Shown here: piece by piece, positions 25,053 to 34,038 of the stretch
Layout: every line of letters begins with the position of its first letter
Numbering within the stretch: position 1 is the stretch's first letter
Assembly: GCF_001894885.1 (NCBI RefSeq)
Contig: NZ_BCXB01000013.1
Location: forward strand, 89,596-153,595
Reading direction: 5' to 3'
DNA: 64,000 bases
Source of the DNA: Rhodococcus marinonascens NBRC 14363
GTDB taxonomy: Bacteria; Actinomycetota; Actinomycetes; Mycobacteriales; Mycobacteriaceae
The notes under the pieces: generated by a model
The model's database searches: none
Seen by the model: the letters and a program-made list of their open reading frames with translations, nothing else
What the model was told of the DNA's origin: nothing
Translations under genes and position numbers: made by a program

Positions 25053-25453
25053 CAGCCGACCCGGATCGTGAAGGCGTTGCCCGAGGTGTTACCCGCTTCC
25101 GGATCGAGATCGCCGAGTTCACTGTCGGTGAAGTAGACCAGCCGAGGATCGATGTCGGTGTAGGACGTCGTGATCTCCGGGTACTGGGTGGACCGCACCC
25201 GCAGCCCGACCCGGGTGGCGTCCAGTGCGCGAACCACTGCGGTCGTCACTGTGCCCTTGACCAGTTCGGGATCAAGATCCCCGGAAGTCATCCGATTGTC
25301 GATGTCGAGGTGACGACGGGACCGCAGAATGGCGGAGGCGAACACTATGAACGAATTCGCCTGAGACAGTTCAGGCTCGACCAAAGTTTCCCCCAGTCGA
25401 GCCTGAACATCGTCCACCTCGATCAGCGGCTCCGAGCTAGAGGGCGCTATCAC
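25052..25453 (-). CDS. Head-tail connector (Gp19/Gp15/Gp42-like)
   Basis: 133 aa, mostly helical, with VDDVQARLGETL at the N-terminus and ELVKGTVTTAVVRAL in the middle, as in the Gp15-type adaptor family that docks on the portal. It overlaps the preceding gene by 17 nt. Confidence 0.65.
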   Translation of the reverse strand: MIAPSSSEPLIEVDDVQARLGETLVEPELSQANSFIVFASAILRSRRHLDIDNRMTSGDLDPELVKGTVTTAVVRALDATRVGLRVRSTQYPEITTSYTDIDPRLVYFTDSELGDLDPEAGNTSGNAFTIRVG

Positions 25454-25721
25454 CGCTACCCTCGATTACCGCGAGGAGGTCGGCCTTCTTCTTCGCATCC
25501 CCGAGGTCGATGCCGTGCTCCTCGGCGTAGGCCAGGAGGTCGTCGACCTTCCAGTCCTCCGATGGTGAGCCCTCGGGGAACGTGGCGGGGGTGTCGTCGG
25601 TGATCGCCGCGGGGTTGGTGATCTTCCCGGCCGCCCACGAGGGAAGAGTGTCGCCTGGTTGGAACTCGTGCACCGAGCCCTGGTCATCGTGAACGTAGAC
25701 CGTGGCCGCGGCCGTTGCCAT
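25437..25721 (-). CDS. Head protein with HeH/SAP-like C-terminal motif
   Basis: 94 aa from ATG 25721 (TGATG overlap with the capsid stop). The C-terminal 35 aa (WKVDDLLAYAEEHGIDLGDA, then KKKADLLAVI) form a HeH/LEM-like helical DNA-binding motif common beside actinophage capsid genes. N-terminus is a short beta unit. Confidence 0.6.
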   Translation of the reverse strand: MATAAATVYVHDDQGSVHEFQPGDTLPSWAAGKITNPAAITDDTPATFPEGSPSEDWKVDDLLAYAEEHGIDLGDAKKKADLLAVIEGSGDSAL

Positions 25722-26767
25722 CAGGCGAGGACCTTCGCATGGAACGACAGGTTCGGGTTGGCCAGGACCGGCAGTGCGGTGGCCACCGCCTTGGTCCACA
25801 GTGCGACCGGGTCCGGCGTCTTGTAGACGCCGGCAGTGATACCCGGTTCGTCACCGGCCGCGATGCCGTAGTCCGGTTCGAGGGACTCCGCGGTCGGCCC
25901 GTACAGGGTGCTGCCGAGGACCGTGCTGCCGCCCATGGTCTCGCCTGACATGGGCGCAGGCAGGAAGAGGAAAGCGGACTCGGGGATGACCCGAGTGGCG
26001 ACCCCGTCGACCTTCACCTGAGTGTCGTTGAGGACGACCGGCGGCAGGCCGTACGCCTCGAGGATCTGTGCGAGCAGCGCGCGGGAGATGACGGACGGCC
26101 CACCGGACACCGTTGCGCCGAGAGTCCGGACTTCCGCGCTGCGCAGGATGTTGTTGAGCACCTTCAGGGTGGTGCCGATCGCCCCGGGGTACTGGCCGTC
26201 GTTGTTGGCGACATAGGTTGCCTGCCAGGCCAGCATGTCGGTGATCGGTGTGGAGGTGTCGACGGCGGACCACAGGGTGGACGGAGCCACATTCGAATGG
26301 CCGGCGTTGCGGCCGAAGTCGACGTCGGCGACGAAACCGTTCTCGGCGATCGTGACCTTGCCGGTGACCAGGGCCTGACCGCGGGCGAGCTCCATGCGCG
26401 CACCGACCGCGCGCACCATGCGCTCGGTGTCCGTGTACAGCCCGTCGGTGATGGCCTTGTCGGCCTTGCGTTGACGGAGTCGGTCGTACTCGCCGAGCCG
26501 GATCTTGCGGGACACCGGGGGGAGCTCACCCGAGACGCGGGTGATGCCCGGACGCGAGGCGATCGAGGACTCGGCGTCGAAGGCGCGGAAGGTCGCAGCC
26601 TCGGCCAGACCCTCGCCGCCGCGGGCGAATCGGTAGTCCAGGTCGTCGACTTCGACGTTCGGGAGGAACTCCGAGAGGGTGAACTGGTTGATCTGGAGAT
26701 CGGCCAGTGCCCCGCGGGCGTAGCCGGTCAGCTCGGCCGGCTGGATGTAATCGGTGTGGATCAGCAT
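25721..26767 (-). CDS. Major capsid protein (lambda gpE-type)
   Basis: 348 aa, Phage_cap_E family: SLSEFLP-like N-terminus (FTLSEFLPNVEVDDLDYRFA), the conserved LGEYDRLRQRKA helix and a C-terminal PDPVALWTKAVATALPVL. HK97 fold expected. It follows the decoration gene. It differs in family and length from the satellite capsid protein at 60420, so the two elements do not share a capsid gene. Confidence 0.85.
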   Translation of the reverse strand: MLIHTDYIQPAELTGYARGALADLQINQFTLSEFLPNVEVDDLDYRFARGGEGLAEAATFRAFDAESSIASRPGITRVSGELPPVSRKIRLGEYDRLRQRKADKAITDGLYTDTERMVRAVGARMELARGQALVTGKVTIAENGFVADVDFGRNAGHSNVAPSTLWSAVDTSTPITDMLAWQATYVANNDGQYPGAIGTTLKVLNNILRSAEVRTLGATVSGGPSVISRALLAQILEAYGLPPVVLNDTQVKVDGVATRVIPESAFLFLPAPMSGETMGGSTVLGSTLYGPTAESLEPDYGIAAGDEPGITAGVYKTPDPVALWTKAVATALPVLANPNLSFHAKVLA

Positions 26768-26780
26768 GCTGGTCGCCTCC

Positions 26781-27164
26781 TTAGACGTAGATCAGTCGGC
26801 CGGCGGCGGAGGTCTTGGCCTCGGCCGTGATGGCGAACGGAAGGTTGGCTTCGACGATTCGACCGTGGTCGAGGATCGGGACCACGACGTTGCCGTCACC
26901 GATCTTCTGCGCCGTCAGGGTGTGACCGACCAGGGTCTGGCGACCGTCGGCGGCGTCCTTGTCGCACAGGCCGTACAAGCCTGTGGCGGTGATCTTGCCG
27001 ACCGCGACACCGGACGGCAGGTGACCGTCCGGGTAGTGGGTGGTTGATGTCAGGGTGGCGATGTTCAGCGTGCCGGTGCGGGCCGCGTCGGTGCCGTGTG
27101 CGGAGCCGAGCCAGGACTGGTTGTCCTGGCCGAAGGTCTCCGTCTTGAGCGAGAAATCAGGCAT
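26781..27164 (-). CDS. Head decoration protein
   Basis: 127 aa, beta/glycine-rich (HLPSGVAVGKITATGLYGL, DGRQTLVGHTL), typical of lambda-D-like decoration proteins encoded before gpE-type capsids. Sits between scaffold and capsid. Confidence 0.65.
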   Translation of the reverse strand: MPDFSLKTETFGQDNQSWLGSAHGTDAARTGTLNIATLTSTTHYPDGHLPSGVAVGKITATGLYGLCDKDAADGRQTLVGHTLTAQKIGDGNVVVPILDHGRIVEANLPFAITAEAKTSAAGRLIYV

Positions 27165-27182
27165 GTCCCCTCCTTTGGGGTG

Positions 27183-27866
27183 TCAGTTCTTCTTGTGGCG
27201 CGCTTTGTAGGTGGCGAGACCCGAGGCCACTGAGCCTGCGGTGTCCTTCTCCCCTCCGCCTTGGCGGCGGTCGGGCTTCGGTGCCTTCCGGGTGCCGCCT
27301 TGCGCGGCCAGGTACGGCTTCTTCTCGACGAGTTCTGTGATCGCTTCCGCGATCTCGTCCTCGTCGATTTCACCGTCATCGCCGACCTCGAATTGCTCGA
27401 GGTCGAGAAACTTCAGTGCGTCTGAAGGATCTGAGAGCTTGCCGGCTGCGGCAGCTCGAATCTCCGCCTTCACGATCCGCACGTTGGCCTTGGCGAGTGC
27501 GGACTGATCCGCGTCTCGTTGAGTGGAATCGGCGTCGTCGCCACCGGATTCGAGCGTGGAGATGCGCTGCTCGAGTTCCTGGCGTTTGGTGCGCTCGCAC
27601 TTCCACTTCGACTTCATGTTGTCGAGGGCACGCTTGCCCTTGTCGCCGAGATCCCGCTCGTCCGACTCACCGTCGACATCGGTGTCAACCGACTCGTCGG
27701 GGTCACCTTCGGCGTCGGAACCATCACCGTCGTCCCCCGGCTTGTCGCCGGTGTCGCCGTCACCCTCGCCGTTGCCGCCCAGGACGGGCCAGATCGGTCC
27801 GCGCCGGGTCATGCCCAGTGCGGTGAGGCCGGTGATGGGGTGAATGGGCAGGATGGTGCTCGACAT
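27183..27866 (-). CDS. Scaffolding protein
   Basis: 227 aa from ATG 27866. A very acidic Gly/Asp region (residues 30-75) is followed by a long coiled coil (KRQELEQRISTLES) and a basic tail (PKPDRRQGGGEKD, YKARHKKN). This composition and its place before decoration and capsid genes are those of phage scaffolds, which guide procapsid assembly and then leave. Confidence 0.75.
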   Translation of the reverse strand: MSSTILPIHPITGLTALGMTRRGPIWPVLGGNGEGDGDTGDKPGDDGDGSDAEGDPDESVDTDVDGESDERDLGDKGKRALDNMKSKWKCERTKRQELEQRISTLESGGDDADSTQRDADQSALAKANVRIVKAEIRAAAAGKLSDPSDALKFLDLEQFEVGDDGEIDEDEIAEAITELVEKKPYLAAQGGTRKAPKPDRRQGGGEKDTAGSVASGLATYKARHKKN

Positions 27867-27953
27867 GCGGTTCTCCTTTGGTCGCCCGTTGCGGGCACAG
27901 GCCACCCCTTGCGGGTGGGGGATGCGGATACCATGCCAAGGCAAGGCATGACG

Positions 27954-27984
27954 AAGGCCCCGGAGTCAATACTCACGGGGCCTT
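27954..27984. terminator. Terminator upstream of the scaffold gene
   Basis: AAGGCCCCG / CGGGGCCTT followed by GTTGG. It separates the portal-MuF unit from the scaffold-capsid unit in leftward transcription. The 27867-27953 stretch between it and the scaffold start should hold the capsid-operon promoter; I could not fix its boxes. Confidence 0.65.
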
Positions 27985-27999
27985 GTTGGCGTGTTGGTG

Positions 28000-28236
28000 C
28001 TACGCGGGTAGATGCAGCAGATGGCGATAGCCGCTGCTGATCAGGCTCTCCTTCAGACGCTCAGATGGCGTGTGGCGGTCGAGCCACTTGGTGATGCCCT
28101 GTTCCCTCTCCGCGTGAGAGGCTCGTGCGAGTCCGAGTTGGGTAACCAAGGAGCTCACGAACTGCGGTTCGGGCCGGGGAGAATTGGAGGGAGCGAAGAT
28201 GCTGTCGTCCCAAAGTCGATCATTACTCATCGGCAT
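28000..28236 (-). CDS. Small protein after MuF-toxin; candidate immunity protein
   Basis: 78 aa (ATG 28236 or 28230), beginning 2 nt after the stop of the MuF/ADP-ribosyltransferase gene and ending 15 nt before a terminator. Helical C-terminal half (SHAEREQGITKWLDRHTP). No family recognised. Its position, directly downstream of a toxin-domain gene and outside the usual head gene set, is that of a cognate immunity protein. Inference only. Confidence 0.6.
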   Translation of the reverse strand: MPMSNDRLWDDSIFAPSNSPRPEPQFVSSLVTQLGLARASHAEREQGITKWLDRHTPSERLKESLISSGYRHLLHLPA

Positions 28237-28238
28237 CG

Positions 28239-29924
28239 TCAGATCACCTCCACATCCACAATCGGCAGATCCCCAGTGTATGACACTTCCCGTACGCGCA
28301 TCAGGTGTCCGTCCGAAAGTAGCAGCTCACGCTGGTATTGCATGTCAGGCTCACCAACCAACTTCACCCATGCCGCCGGAGTTCCCGACTGGATGGACAC
28401 GCGCAGTAGTGCCGGTCCGCCACCGAACGAAGGCTTGGTGAACTCCTCGACTGCCAGCGATCGGGAGGTCGAGACAGCGAGCAGGCCATTCGCTTGGACT
28501 TCCTGTCCGGTCAGTTCAGCGAGTCGCTGGTTCGGCACTCCAAACAGGGTGTTGGTGTTGCGGATACCTCGCCACGTGACCACGTCGCGCGCCAACCGGC
28601 CGGCGTCGATCGACTCAAGGACAGGCCCAGCCACCTGTGCGGCTTCTAGGTCGTCCGCACCGGTGCGAAGTACCTGTTGAATACGCTGGAAGAATCGGTC
28701 GTCGGCGCGCTGCCACTGCGCGATCGCACTGCGCTGCCGTTCAGACAGGCCCTTCGCCCAGTCGGCGAAGTCGTCGTCGAGCTGGCGGGCGAGTAACTCC
28801 CCGTCGTCATCTCCAGACACCAGGACATCTTCCCGGGGAGGCCTGGGTGGCACGCGACCACCACCGACAGGCTCTGGCTTGCGAGTCGTCCGCCGCCTCG
28901 GGTCAGTTGACGTCGCACGTCCGAGAGGAGAAGGAGTGCGATCGCCCATGTATCCGTTCATCCGTAGCAGGCGGAGTGCGTCGTCGCGGTCCTCTGCGAT
29001 CTCGTAGATCGCTTCGGGCATGAGCCGCGGTGTGGTTGCCGCAGTACGTCCGCGAGCGTTGAGCGCTTTCCCTGCTAGTCCCCGCTTGGTGACGCCCTCG
29101 GTCGTGGTGAGCAGGTTTCGCCCGTACGCGTTCGTGAGCTGGGCCCGCCCGCTGGCGACGGCCATTCCTCGCCGGGCGTTGACCACCTGGCTGATGTCGG
29201 CGCCGTCGCGGATTGCCTCCGCTCCGGCCTTGGTGAAGATCTTGTTCTGCAGATCTTCGGTCAGGCTGTCGAAGTAGTCCTTCGGGTCGGTGTGCAGGTC
29301 GCCGGCGGCGTCCTCGCTGGAAGGTATGTGCCGGCAGTCGCATCCTGGGTGGCGCTGGAATCCTTGATTCCACCGGTAGAACTTCCCTGCAAGCAACGCG
29401 CACCGCGCGCACGATGGCGGGTTGAGCATGCGGGCATACCCGACATTGCGTCGTGTGACGATACTGAGCGACGTAGCCGCACGGGATGCGTCGGCGACTT
29501 GAACCTGCATGCGCAGCATCAGCGCGTTGAGGCCCGATTCCCATGCCTTCGAGAGGGTCTGCTGGTCAACATTTTCGGCTGCGGCGATCTTCGACTTCGC
29601 GGTGATCACCGAGCCGTACATCAGCGAGTCCAACGGCCGACCGTCCGATGCGACACCGACCAGCGGAGTGGTCGAGGGAATCAGGTCCGCAGCTACCGGT
29701 GTGCCGAGTTCGTCGAGCGCGTCGGCGACATACGCCTCCGCGCCCCGTACGGCCCGCGCCTGACCGGATGCGGCGACGGCGACCAGGCGGTCGACGTTCG
29801 CGGCAAACCAGCTGTCGAAGTCCTTCGGCGGCCGGGTACCCCAGATCCTCCGGGCGGCAAGGAGAACGGTTGCGGTGATCTCCTGCTGCGCCCGGTAGTG
29901 GTCACTTGCCGCCGACGGAAGCAT
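28239..29924 (-). CDS. MuF-like head protein fused to an ADP-ribosyltransferase domain
   Basis: 561 aa. Residues about 120-300 are the phage MuF-type minor head region with its metal-binding-like cluster (Cys172, Cys175, His192, Cys195, Cys197, His199). A Pro/Arg linker (335-365) leads to a C-terminal domain (about 375-561) with the R-S-E signature of ADP-ribosyltransferase toxins: Arg452 in TWRGIRN, Ser485-Thr-Ser in AVSTSRS, and Gln531-x-Glu533 in YQRELLL. MuF proteins travel in the capsid, so the enzyme could be injected with DNA. Overlaps the portal gene by 23 nt. Confidence 0.8.
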   Translation of the reverse strand: MLPSAASDHYRAQQEITATVLLAARRIWGTRPPKDFDSWFAANVDRLVAVAASGQARAVRGAEAYVADALDELGTPVAADLIPSTTPLVGVASDGRPLDSLMYGSVITAKSKIAAAENVDQQTLSKAWESGLNALMLRMQVQVADASRAATSLSIVTRRNVGYARMLNPPSCARCALLAGKFYRWNQGFQRHPGCDCRHIPSSEDAAGDLHTDPKDYFDSLTEDLQNKIFTKAGAEAIRDGADISQVVNARRGMAVASGRAQLTNAYGRNLLTTTEGVTKRGLAGKALNARGRTAATTPRLMPEAIYEIAEDRDDALRLLRMNGYMGDRTPSPLGRATSTDPRRRTTRKPEPVGGGRVPPRPPREDVLVSGDDDGELLARQLDDDFADWAKGLSERQRSAIAQWQRADDRFFQRIQQVLRTGADDLEAAQVAGPVLESIDAGRLARDVVTWRGIRNTNTLFGVPNQRLAELTGQEVQANGLLAVSTSRSLAVEEFTKPSFGGGPALLRVSIQSGTPAAWVKLVGEPDMQYQRELLLSDGHLMRVREVSYTGDLPIVDVEVI

Positions 29925-31311
29925 CGGTGCTCGCGTCGTTGGTGCCCAGTTCGCGGGTCAATCGTTCGAGGATCGGGTCCTGGGACTCCTGCTCGAAGTG
30001 TCGACGTTCGCGATCCTTGCGCGGCTCGTCCCAGCCCATCTCGTCCCAGGAGCCCTCACGGGAGAGAACCGGTGTGCCGCCGTTGAGCTTCTGGATGAAG
30101 TCGGCTTCTTCGGCCTTCGTCGGGGTGGCCGGATTGCGCCACTCGACCTTGATTGCCCGCCCGCCCGCGGTCCACTCACCGGTACGGAAGCGTTCATACA
30201 GTGTCATCAGCCATCCGATCCCGACACCCTGAGACGTGTTCTTCTCCTCGGTGTTCGAGATCAGCCGCGACTCATCCGCCCGGATGGCGCCCTCGGCGGC
30301 CGGGTTGGCGGTGTTCTGCCCGAAGAACCGAAACGGAAGACCGGTGACCGACGACGCCATGGCCGCATAGTGGTTGGTGGTGTCGTGGAAGTTCTTCAGA
30401 TCGGACGGGGTGAACTGGCCGACCTTCACCTTGTCCGGCGAGGCTTGGTTCGCCCAAATGGCGGTGTAGTACGACTGCCACACCGGAATCGGATTGCCGT
30501 CCTTGTCGACGAAGTCGCCCTTGGACATACCCAAAACCCACTTCTGCGGAACAGAGTGCGTCTCCAGGGCGATCTGCAGGTTGGTCAGCGACCGTGCGGC
30601 GGCGTCGACGAGCGGAATCAAGTCGGCCATCTCCGTGGTGCCCGACCAGTTGCCGAGTCGGCGTTTGTTGAGGAACAGCACCACCGGCACCCGGCCGAGG
30701 TCGTGTTCGTCGATGCCGTCATCGTCGCCCACCTTGTCGAGCTGCCAACCGCCACGGCCCGCGACAACCTGGATGGTCCTGTTCGGCAGCATCAATGTTC
30801 CGACGCGCTGCCCGTCGTCGGTGCGGTATTGGCGGAACGCGGCATCCATTCGTTTGCGCCGACTGTCGATCAGGCAGGACATCTGCAGCGGCGACTCGAT
30901 CGAGATGAGTGGGTGCTCGTTGTCCTCGTCGTTCGTGCCGACAGTGCCGTAGCAGCGGCCGAAGATCATCGTCTCCGTATTGAGGAGGCCGATCTCAGCC
31001 TCGAGGTCGTTCGCGTCGAAGCCTTCCTGGAGCGGTTTGTTCGGCTCCTCCTCCCCGCCGGGGACCATCAGCGCCTTGATCTTCTGCCGGCGCGAGATCT
31101 CACTGACGTACATACGGTTCCAGTTGATTACCAGCTCGAACATCCGCAGCTCGGGCGGGACCGCGATACCGATCTGCTTGAGCCGCTGCTCGCCTTCGAA
31201 GTACGCCTCATACAGGCGATCTCTCGGCTGAATCTTGTGTAACTTGGCATTCAGCTTGCCGATCATGTCCCGCTCGTCAGAGCTGAGGGTTGTTCGCAGG
31301 GCGACGGCCAC
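29902..31311 (-). CDS. Portal protein (SPP1 gp6-like)
   Basis: 469 aa between terminase and MuF. Typical portal features are LVINWNRMYVSEISRR near the N-terminus, a helical SGTTEMADLIPLVDAAARSL core, and GLPFRFFGQNTANPAAEGAI near the tunnel region. Forms the dodecameric DNA gate of the capsid. Confidence 0.88.
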   Translation of the reverse strand: MAVALRTTLSSDERDMIGKLNAKLHKIQPRDRLYEAYFEGEQRLKQIGIAVPPELRMFELVINWNRMYVSEISRRQKIKALMVPGGEEEPNKPLQEGFDANDLEAEIGLLNTETMIFGRCYGTVGTNDEDNEHPLISIESPLQMSCLIDSRRKRMDAAFRQYRTDDGQRVGTLMLPNRTIQVVAGRGGWQLDKVGDDDGIDEHDLGRVPVVLFLNKRRLGNWSGTTEMADLIPLVDAAARSLTNLQIALETHSVPQKWVLGMSKGDFVDKDGNPIPVWQSYYTAIWANQASPDKVKVGQFTPSDLKNFHDTTNHYAAMASSVTGLPFRFFGQNTANPAAEGAIRADESRLISNTEEKNTSQGVGIGWLMTLYERFRTGEWTAGGRAIKVEWRNPATPTKAEEADFIQKLNGGTPVLSREGSWDEMGWDEPRKDRERRHFEQESQDPILERLTRELGTNDASTDASVGGK

Positions 31312-31326
31312 GGGCCCTCCTCTCGT

Positions 31327-31935
31327 TCAGAAGCAGAACATTCGGTTGTCGGCGACCTCGTCGGTGCACCCGGATTCCCGGGCGTCGGCGGTTGCCTCGT
31401 GGGCGAGGATCGACGCCATGGCGGGGTCGATCTTCTGATGGTCGGCGGGTTTGCCGAGGATGTACTTCTGGCCAGGTTTGGCTACTTTTTTGCAGTTGGC
31501 CATGGCCGTTTCGGTGATCGGGCAACCGTCTTGGGTGATCCGGCCGGTCGACAGGTCCGTCTCGAATCGGCGGATCGCGTGGAACATTCGGTCGATCTTG
31601 TTCGTCGGCCACTCCGAGACGTGGTCCTCGCCGTATTTCAGTGACCAGTCGCCGATCTCGGAGTACCAGTCTTGCGGGTCGGCGTAGAAGCGGCCCACCC
31701 TCCAGGTCGTGAATATCTCATCGACAGCTGCGTGCACTTCACCGCGGGGGACCTGCCCACCCCATTCGGCTGGATTCCAGATCGTTGGACGACGATCCGG
31801 CCCGTAACGCGGGGTGAACTGCAATCCGTCGAGGGTTTCGCACCGGATCGCAGTCCAGTCGTTGTTCTCCGATCCGTCGAATCCGGCGCAGATCGTTATT
31901 CCCGGATCAGGATTCGGAAGCCACAAGGCCGGCAT
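31327..31935 (-). CDS. Terminase large subunit, nuclease part (separate frame)
   Basis: 202 aa. It contains the TerL RNase-H-like nuclease: CAGFDGSENNDWTAI (first Asp), YADPQDWYSE (second acidic region) and KIDRMFHAIRRFETDL. The ATG at 31935 has GGGAGG 6 nt upstream, so independent translation is possible. It overlaps the ATPase ORF by 29 nt in the +1 frame. Intact relatives join both parts, so this is either a split gene, a +1 frameshift product, or the result of a mutation. Confidence 0.75.
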   Translation of the reverse strand: MPALWLPNPDPGITICAGFDGSENNDWTAIRCETLDGLQFTPRYGPDRRPTIWNPAEWGGQVPRGEVHAAVDEIFTTWRVGRFYADPQDWYSEIGDWSLKYGEDHVSEWPTNKIDRMFHAIRRFETDLSTGRITQDGCPITETAMANCKKVAKPGQKYILGKPADHQKIDPAMASILAHEATADARESGCTDEVADNRMFCF

Positions 31936-32995
31936 ACCGCGCCTCCCAAAGTCCTGACTTGAGCCAAGCGCCCTGGCCGTACACCAGACGGTTCCCGAAG
32001 AACCGCTCGGCCTGCGCCGGGTCGGTTTCGTTCAACTCCATTGCTTCTGCCTCGATCGAGTCGAGGTTCACCCACGGAGATCCGTCGTAGACGTACTTGA
32101 GGATCCTGCGGCGGTCCCGCTTGTTCCCCCACGACAAGCTCTTCGGGGGAATCCGGAAGAACTTGAAAATGTCCGGGGCCTGCGACTCGTAAGTGCGTTG
32201 CGCGGTGGAACTCTCCGACGGATCCCACGCGTTCGTGGTCTCCATTGTGCGGCCGTTCATGCCGGCGGCACCGCGGCGCTGCGTCTCGGCGACCGACACC
32301 ATCTTGTTCTCCTTGGTATACAGACCCGCCTCGTCCTGCAGCGCCCACGAGATCGGGTTACCGAGACGGCCACGCGCGCTCGAGGTGACCGCGTCGATCC
32401 GATCGAAGTCGTCGCCACCGTTCTCACCGGCGATGCGGATGAACCCCTCGCGGGGGAACATCAGATCCGACAGCGGCCCGAGTTTGATCATCGCCGTCAA
32501 CGGCCGATACACGTTGCCGACCTGGTCCTCGTTGTTCGCCGTCAACTGGATAACCGGCGACGGATGACGCATCCCCATCGGCTCACCCGGTTGGTACTCG
32601 TACTCCCAGCCGCACCCACAACCCCAGTCCGAGCACGCGTACCCGTCACCGGCCTCGGCCCAGCCGTAGAACTGCGACGGCCCCACCGCCTCGAGGCAGG
32701 TCATCGACGCCGCCCACGGACCCTTACCCGTCTTCTGCGGGGCCACAATCTGTGCGCGCCGATACGTGAACGCCTGGTTGAACAACGGTTCCGGTGAACC
32801 GGACTCGCCGACCTGCCACTGCGCACCAGAACGGACCTGGTAATACTTCGCGGCACACCAGAACTGCCAGTCCGACCACACGAACTCCGCGCCCCGCCGG
32901 TAACCGTCAGGGATGCGGCAGTGCCGGCGGATCCAGGCGTCACTGATGTCCCCGAGGGTGGGGAAGTCGACAACGAAGCCGTCAGCCTCCGCCAT
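31907..32995 (-). CDS. Terminase large subunit, ATPase part
   Basis: 362 aa with the packaging ATPase: Walker A-like APQKTGKG (residues 85-92), Walker B SWALQDEAGLY (Asp221, Glu222), and the coupling region METTNAWDPSE. The frame ends at TGA 31909-31907 in the context GAA-TCC-TGA-T, exactly where the nuclease domain should continue in the +1 frame. ATP-driven DNA packaging is its known role. Confidence 0.85.
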   Translation of the reverse strand: MAEADGFVVDFPTLGDISDAWIRRHCRIPDGYRRGAEFVWSDWQFWCAAKYYQVRSGAQWQVGESGSPEPLFNQAFTYRRAQIVAPQKTGKGPWAASMTCLEAVGPSQFYGWAEAGDGYACSDWGCGCGWEYEYQPGEPMGMRHPSPVIQLTANNEDQVGNVYRPLTAMIKLGPLSDLMFPREGFIRIAGENGGDDFDRIDAVTSSARGRLGNPISWALQDEAGLYTKENKMVSVAETQRRGAAGMNGRTMETTNAWDPSESSTAQRTYESQAPDIFKFFRIPPKSLSWGNKRDRRRILKYVYDGSPWVNLDSIEAEAMELNETDPAQAERFFGNRLVYGQGAWLKSGLWEARYAGLVASES

Positions 32996-33449
32996 CGGAC
33001 ACCGCCCGGAGTCTCCGGGCCGGGGCCGACTTCGATTGCTTCGCGGGCTTCTCCGCCCGCTTCGACGCGACCTCGTCAGCCGCGATCTGCCACCCGTTGT
33101 CCTTCAGCCCCGCCGGGGTCAAACCGATCTGATCGGCAAGCCGATGCAATGCGGTCACATCGGCGGCCGTCGCATCGGGAGCCTCCGCGAGCACCTTCCG
33201 CCGCACCCACATCGCGATCGTCTCCCACCGCCACGGCTCCTTGATCCACTGCGCCGCCTGCGGGTAGGTCCACACCTTCCGCCACACCGCACGCTCCCGA
33301 GTCGAGCCCTTCGGGAACGGCCACTCTGGCGGCTTCTCGGTGAACCCCCCGCTCGGCAACGCGGTGAAACTCAACCCACGCCGATCCGAGCGGCCCGAGT
33401 TCTGGTCAGCCTGCGGACCGGAACGATTGCGAGCACCTCCACGCACCAT
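32982..33449 (-). CDS. Terminase small subunit
   Basis: 155 aa from ATG 33449 (GAGGAG 8 nt upstream; ATG 33455 is an alternative). It overlaps TerL by 14 nt. Middle region PPEWPFPKGSTRERAVWRKV matches the actinophage TerS family that binds the packaging site. C-terminus is basic. Confidence 0.75.
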   Translation of the reverse strand: MVRGGARNRSGPQADQNSGRSDRRGLSFTALPSGGFTEKPPEWPFPKGSTRERAVWRKVWTYPQAAQWIKEPWRWETIAMWVRRKVLAEAPDATAADVTALHRLADQIGLTPAGLKDNGWQIAADEVASKRAEKPAKQSKSAPARRLRAVSDGGG

Positions 33450-33649
33450 GTTCATCACTCCTCGCGCGGCATTGCGCCACCTCAGACAGGCCGCCAGCAT
33501 TGCGCCGGCGACGTGGATCTTCGGAAGTTCTGAACCCTCCGCGCGGTTTTCCGCCCTCACCCACGGCGAAGGACGTTGCCCCCCTTAGGGATACCCCCCT
33601 GGGGGTGCACGTTTCCGCCGGTCAGAGCGTGTGGACAGTCGACGGACGT
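33450..33649. other. TerS-HNH intergenic region, candidate cos region
   Basis: No convincing gene. In HNH-encoding siphoviruses the cohesive-end site lies beside these genes. The sequence holds a perfect palindrome ACCCCC-CT-GGGGGT at 33593-33606 and a GC-rich stretch on either side. The cos assignment is by analogy and is unproven. Confidence 0.35.
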
Positions 33650-34015
33650 TCAGCTTTTTCGTAGGTCAGAGGCTTGTCGGCGCCCTGCCTTGGCGCTGTT
33701 GCACGACCGGCAGCACACCTGCAGCTCACCGTCGGGTGCACCGCCGAGGCTGATCTCGTCAATGTGGTCGGCGGTCAGATCGGCGGCGGGGTGTGCCGGC
33801 CGCTGATAGCCGGGGCACCAGTTGCCAACAGTCGCGCGATGCCTGTCCACGGCGGCCTTGCGGCGCTTCTGCTCGCCCCAGGTGCGGGTCCTCTTGGTCG
33901 GGGTGGTCTGCCTCTGGTGTCGCTCTCGCTCGGCTCGGTGGGGCGGGCACAGCCGATCCGCCTGCATGGCAGGGCAACCGGACACTGCACACACCCGCTT
34001 GCTTGCGCGTGGCAT
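33650..34015 (-). CDS. HNH endonuclease (packaging-associated)
   Basis: 121 aa. HNH core LTADHIDEISLGGAPDGELQ followed by CCRSCNSAKAGR, with an N-terminal Cys-rich segment. HNH proteins encoded next to terminase genes are required with TerL for cos cleavage in HK97-like phages. Confidence 0.82.
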   Translation of the reverse strand: MPRASKRVCAVSGCPAMQADRLCPPHRAERERHQRQTTPTKRTRTWGEQKRRKAAVDRHRATVGNWCPGYQRPAHPAADLTADHIDEISLGGAPDGELQVCCRSCNSAKAGRRQASDLRKS

Positions 34016-34038
34016 GCAAGGGCCTCTCAGTCATCCAC

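Noticed and set aside
33593..33606. ACCCCC-CT-GGGGGT as a transcription terminator
   Set aside because: The arms are only 6 bp and no T-run follows on either strand; it is kept only as part of a candidate cos region.
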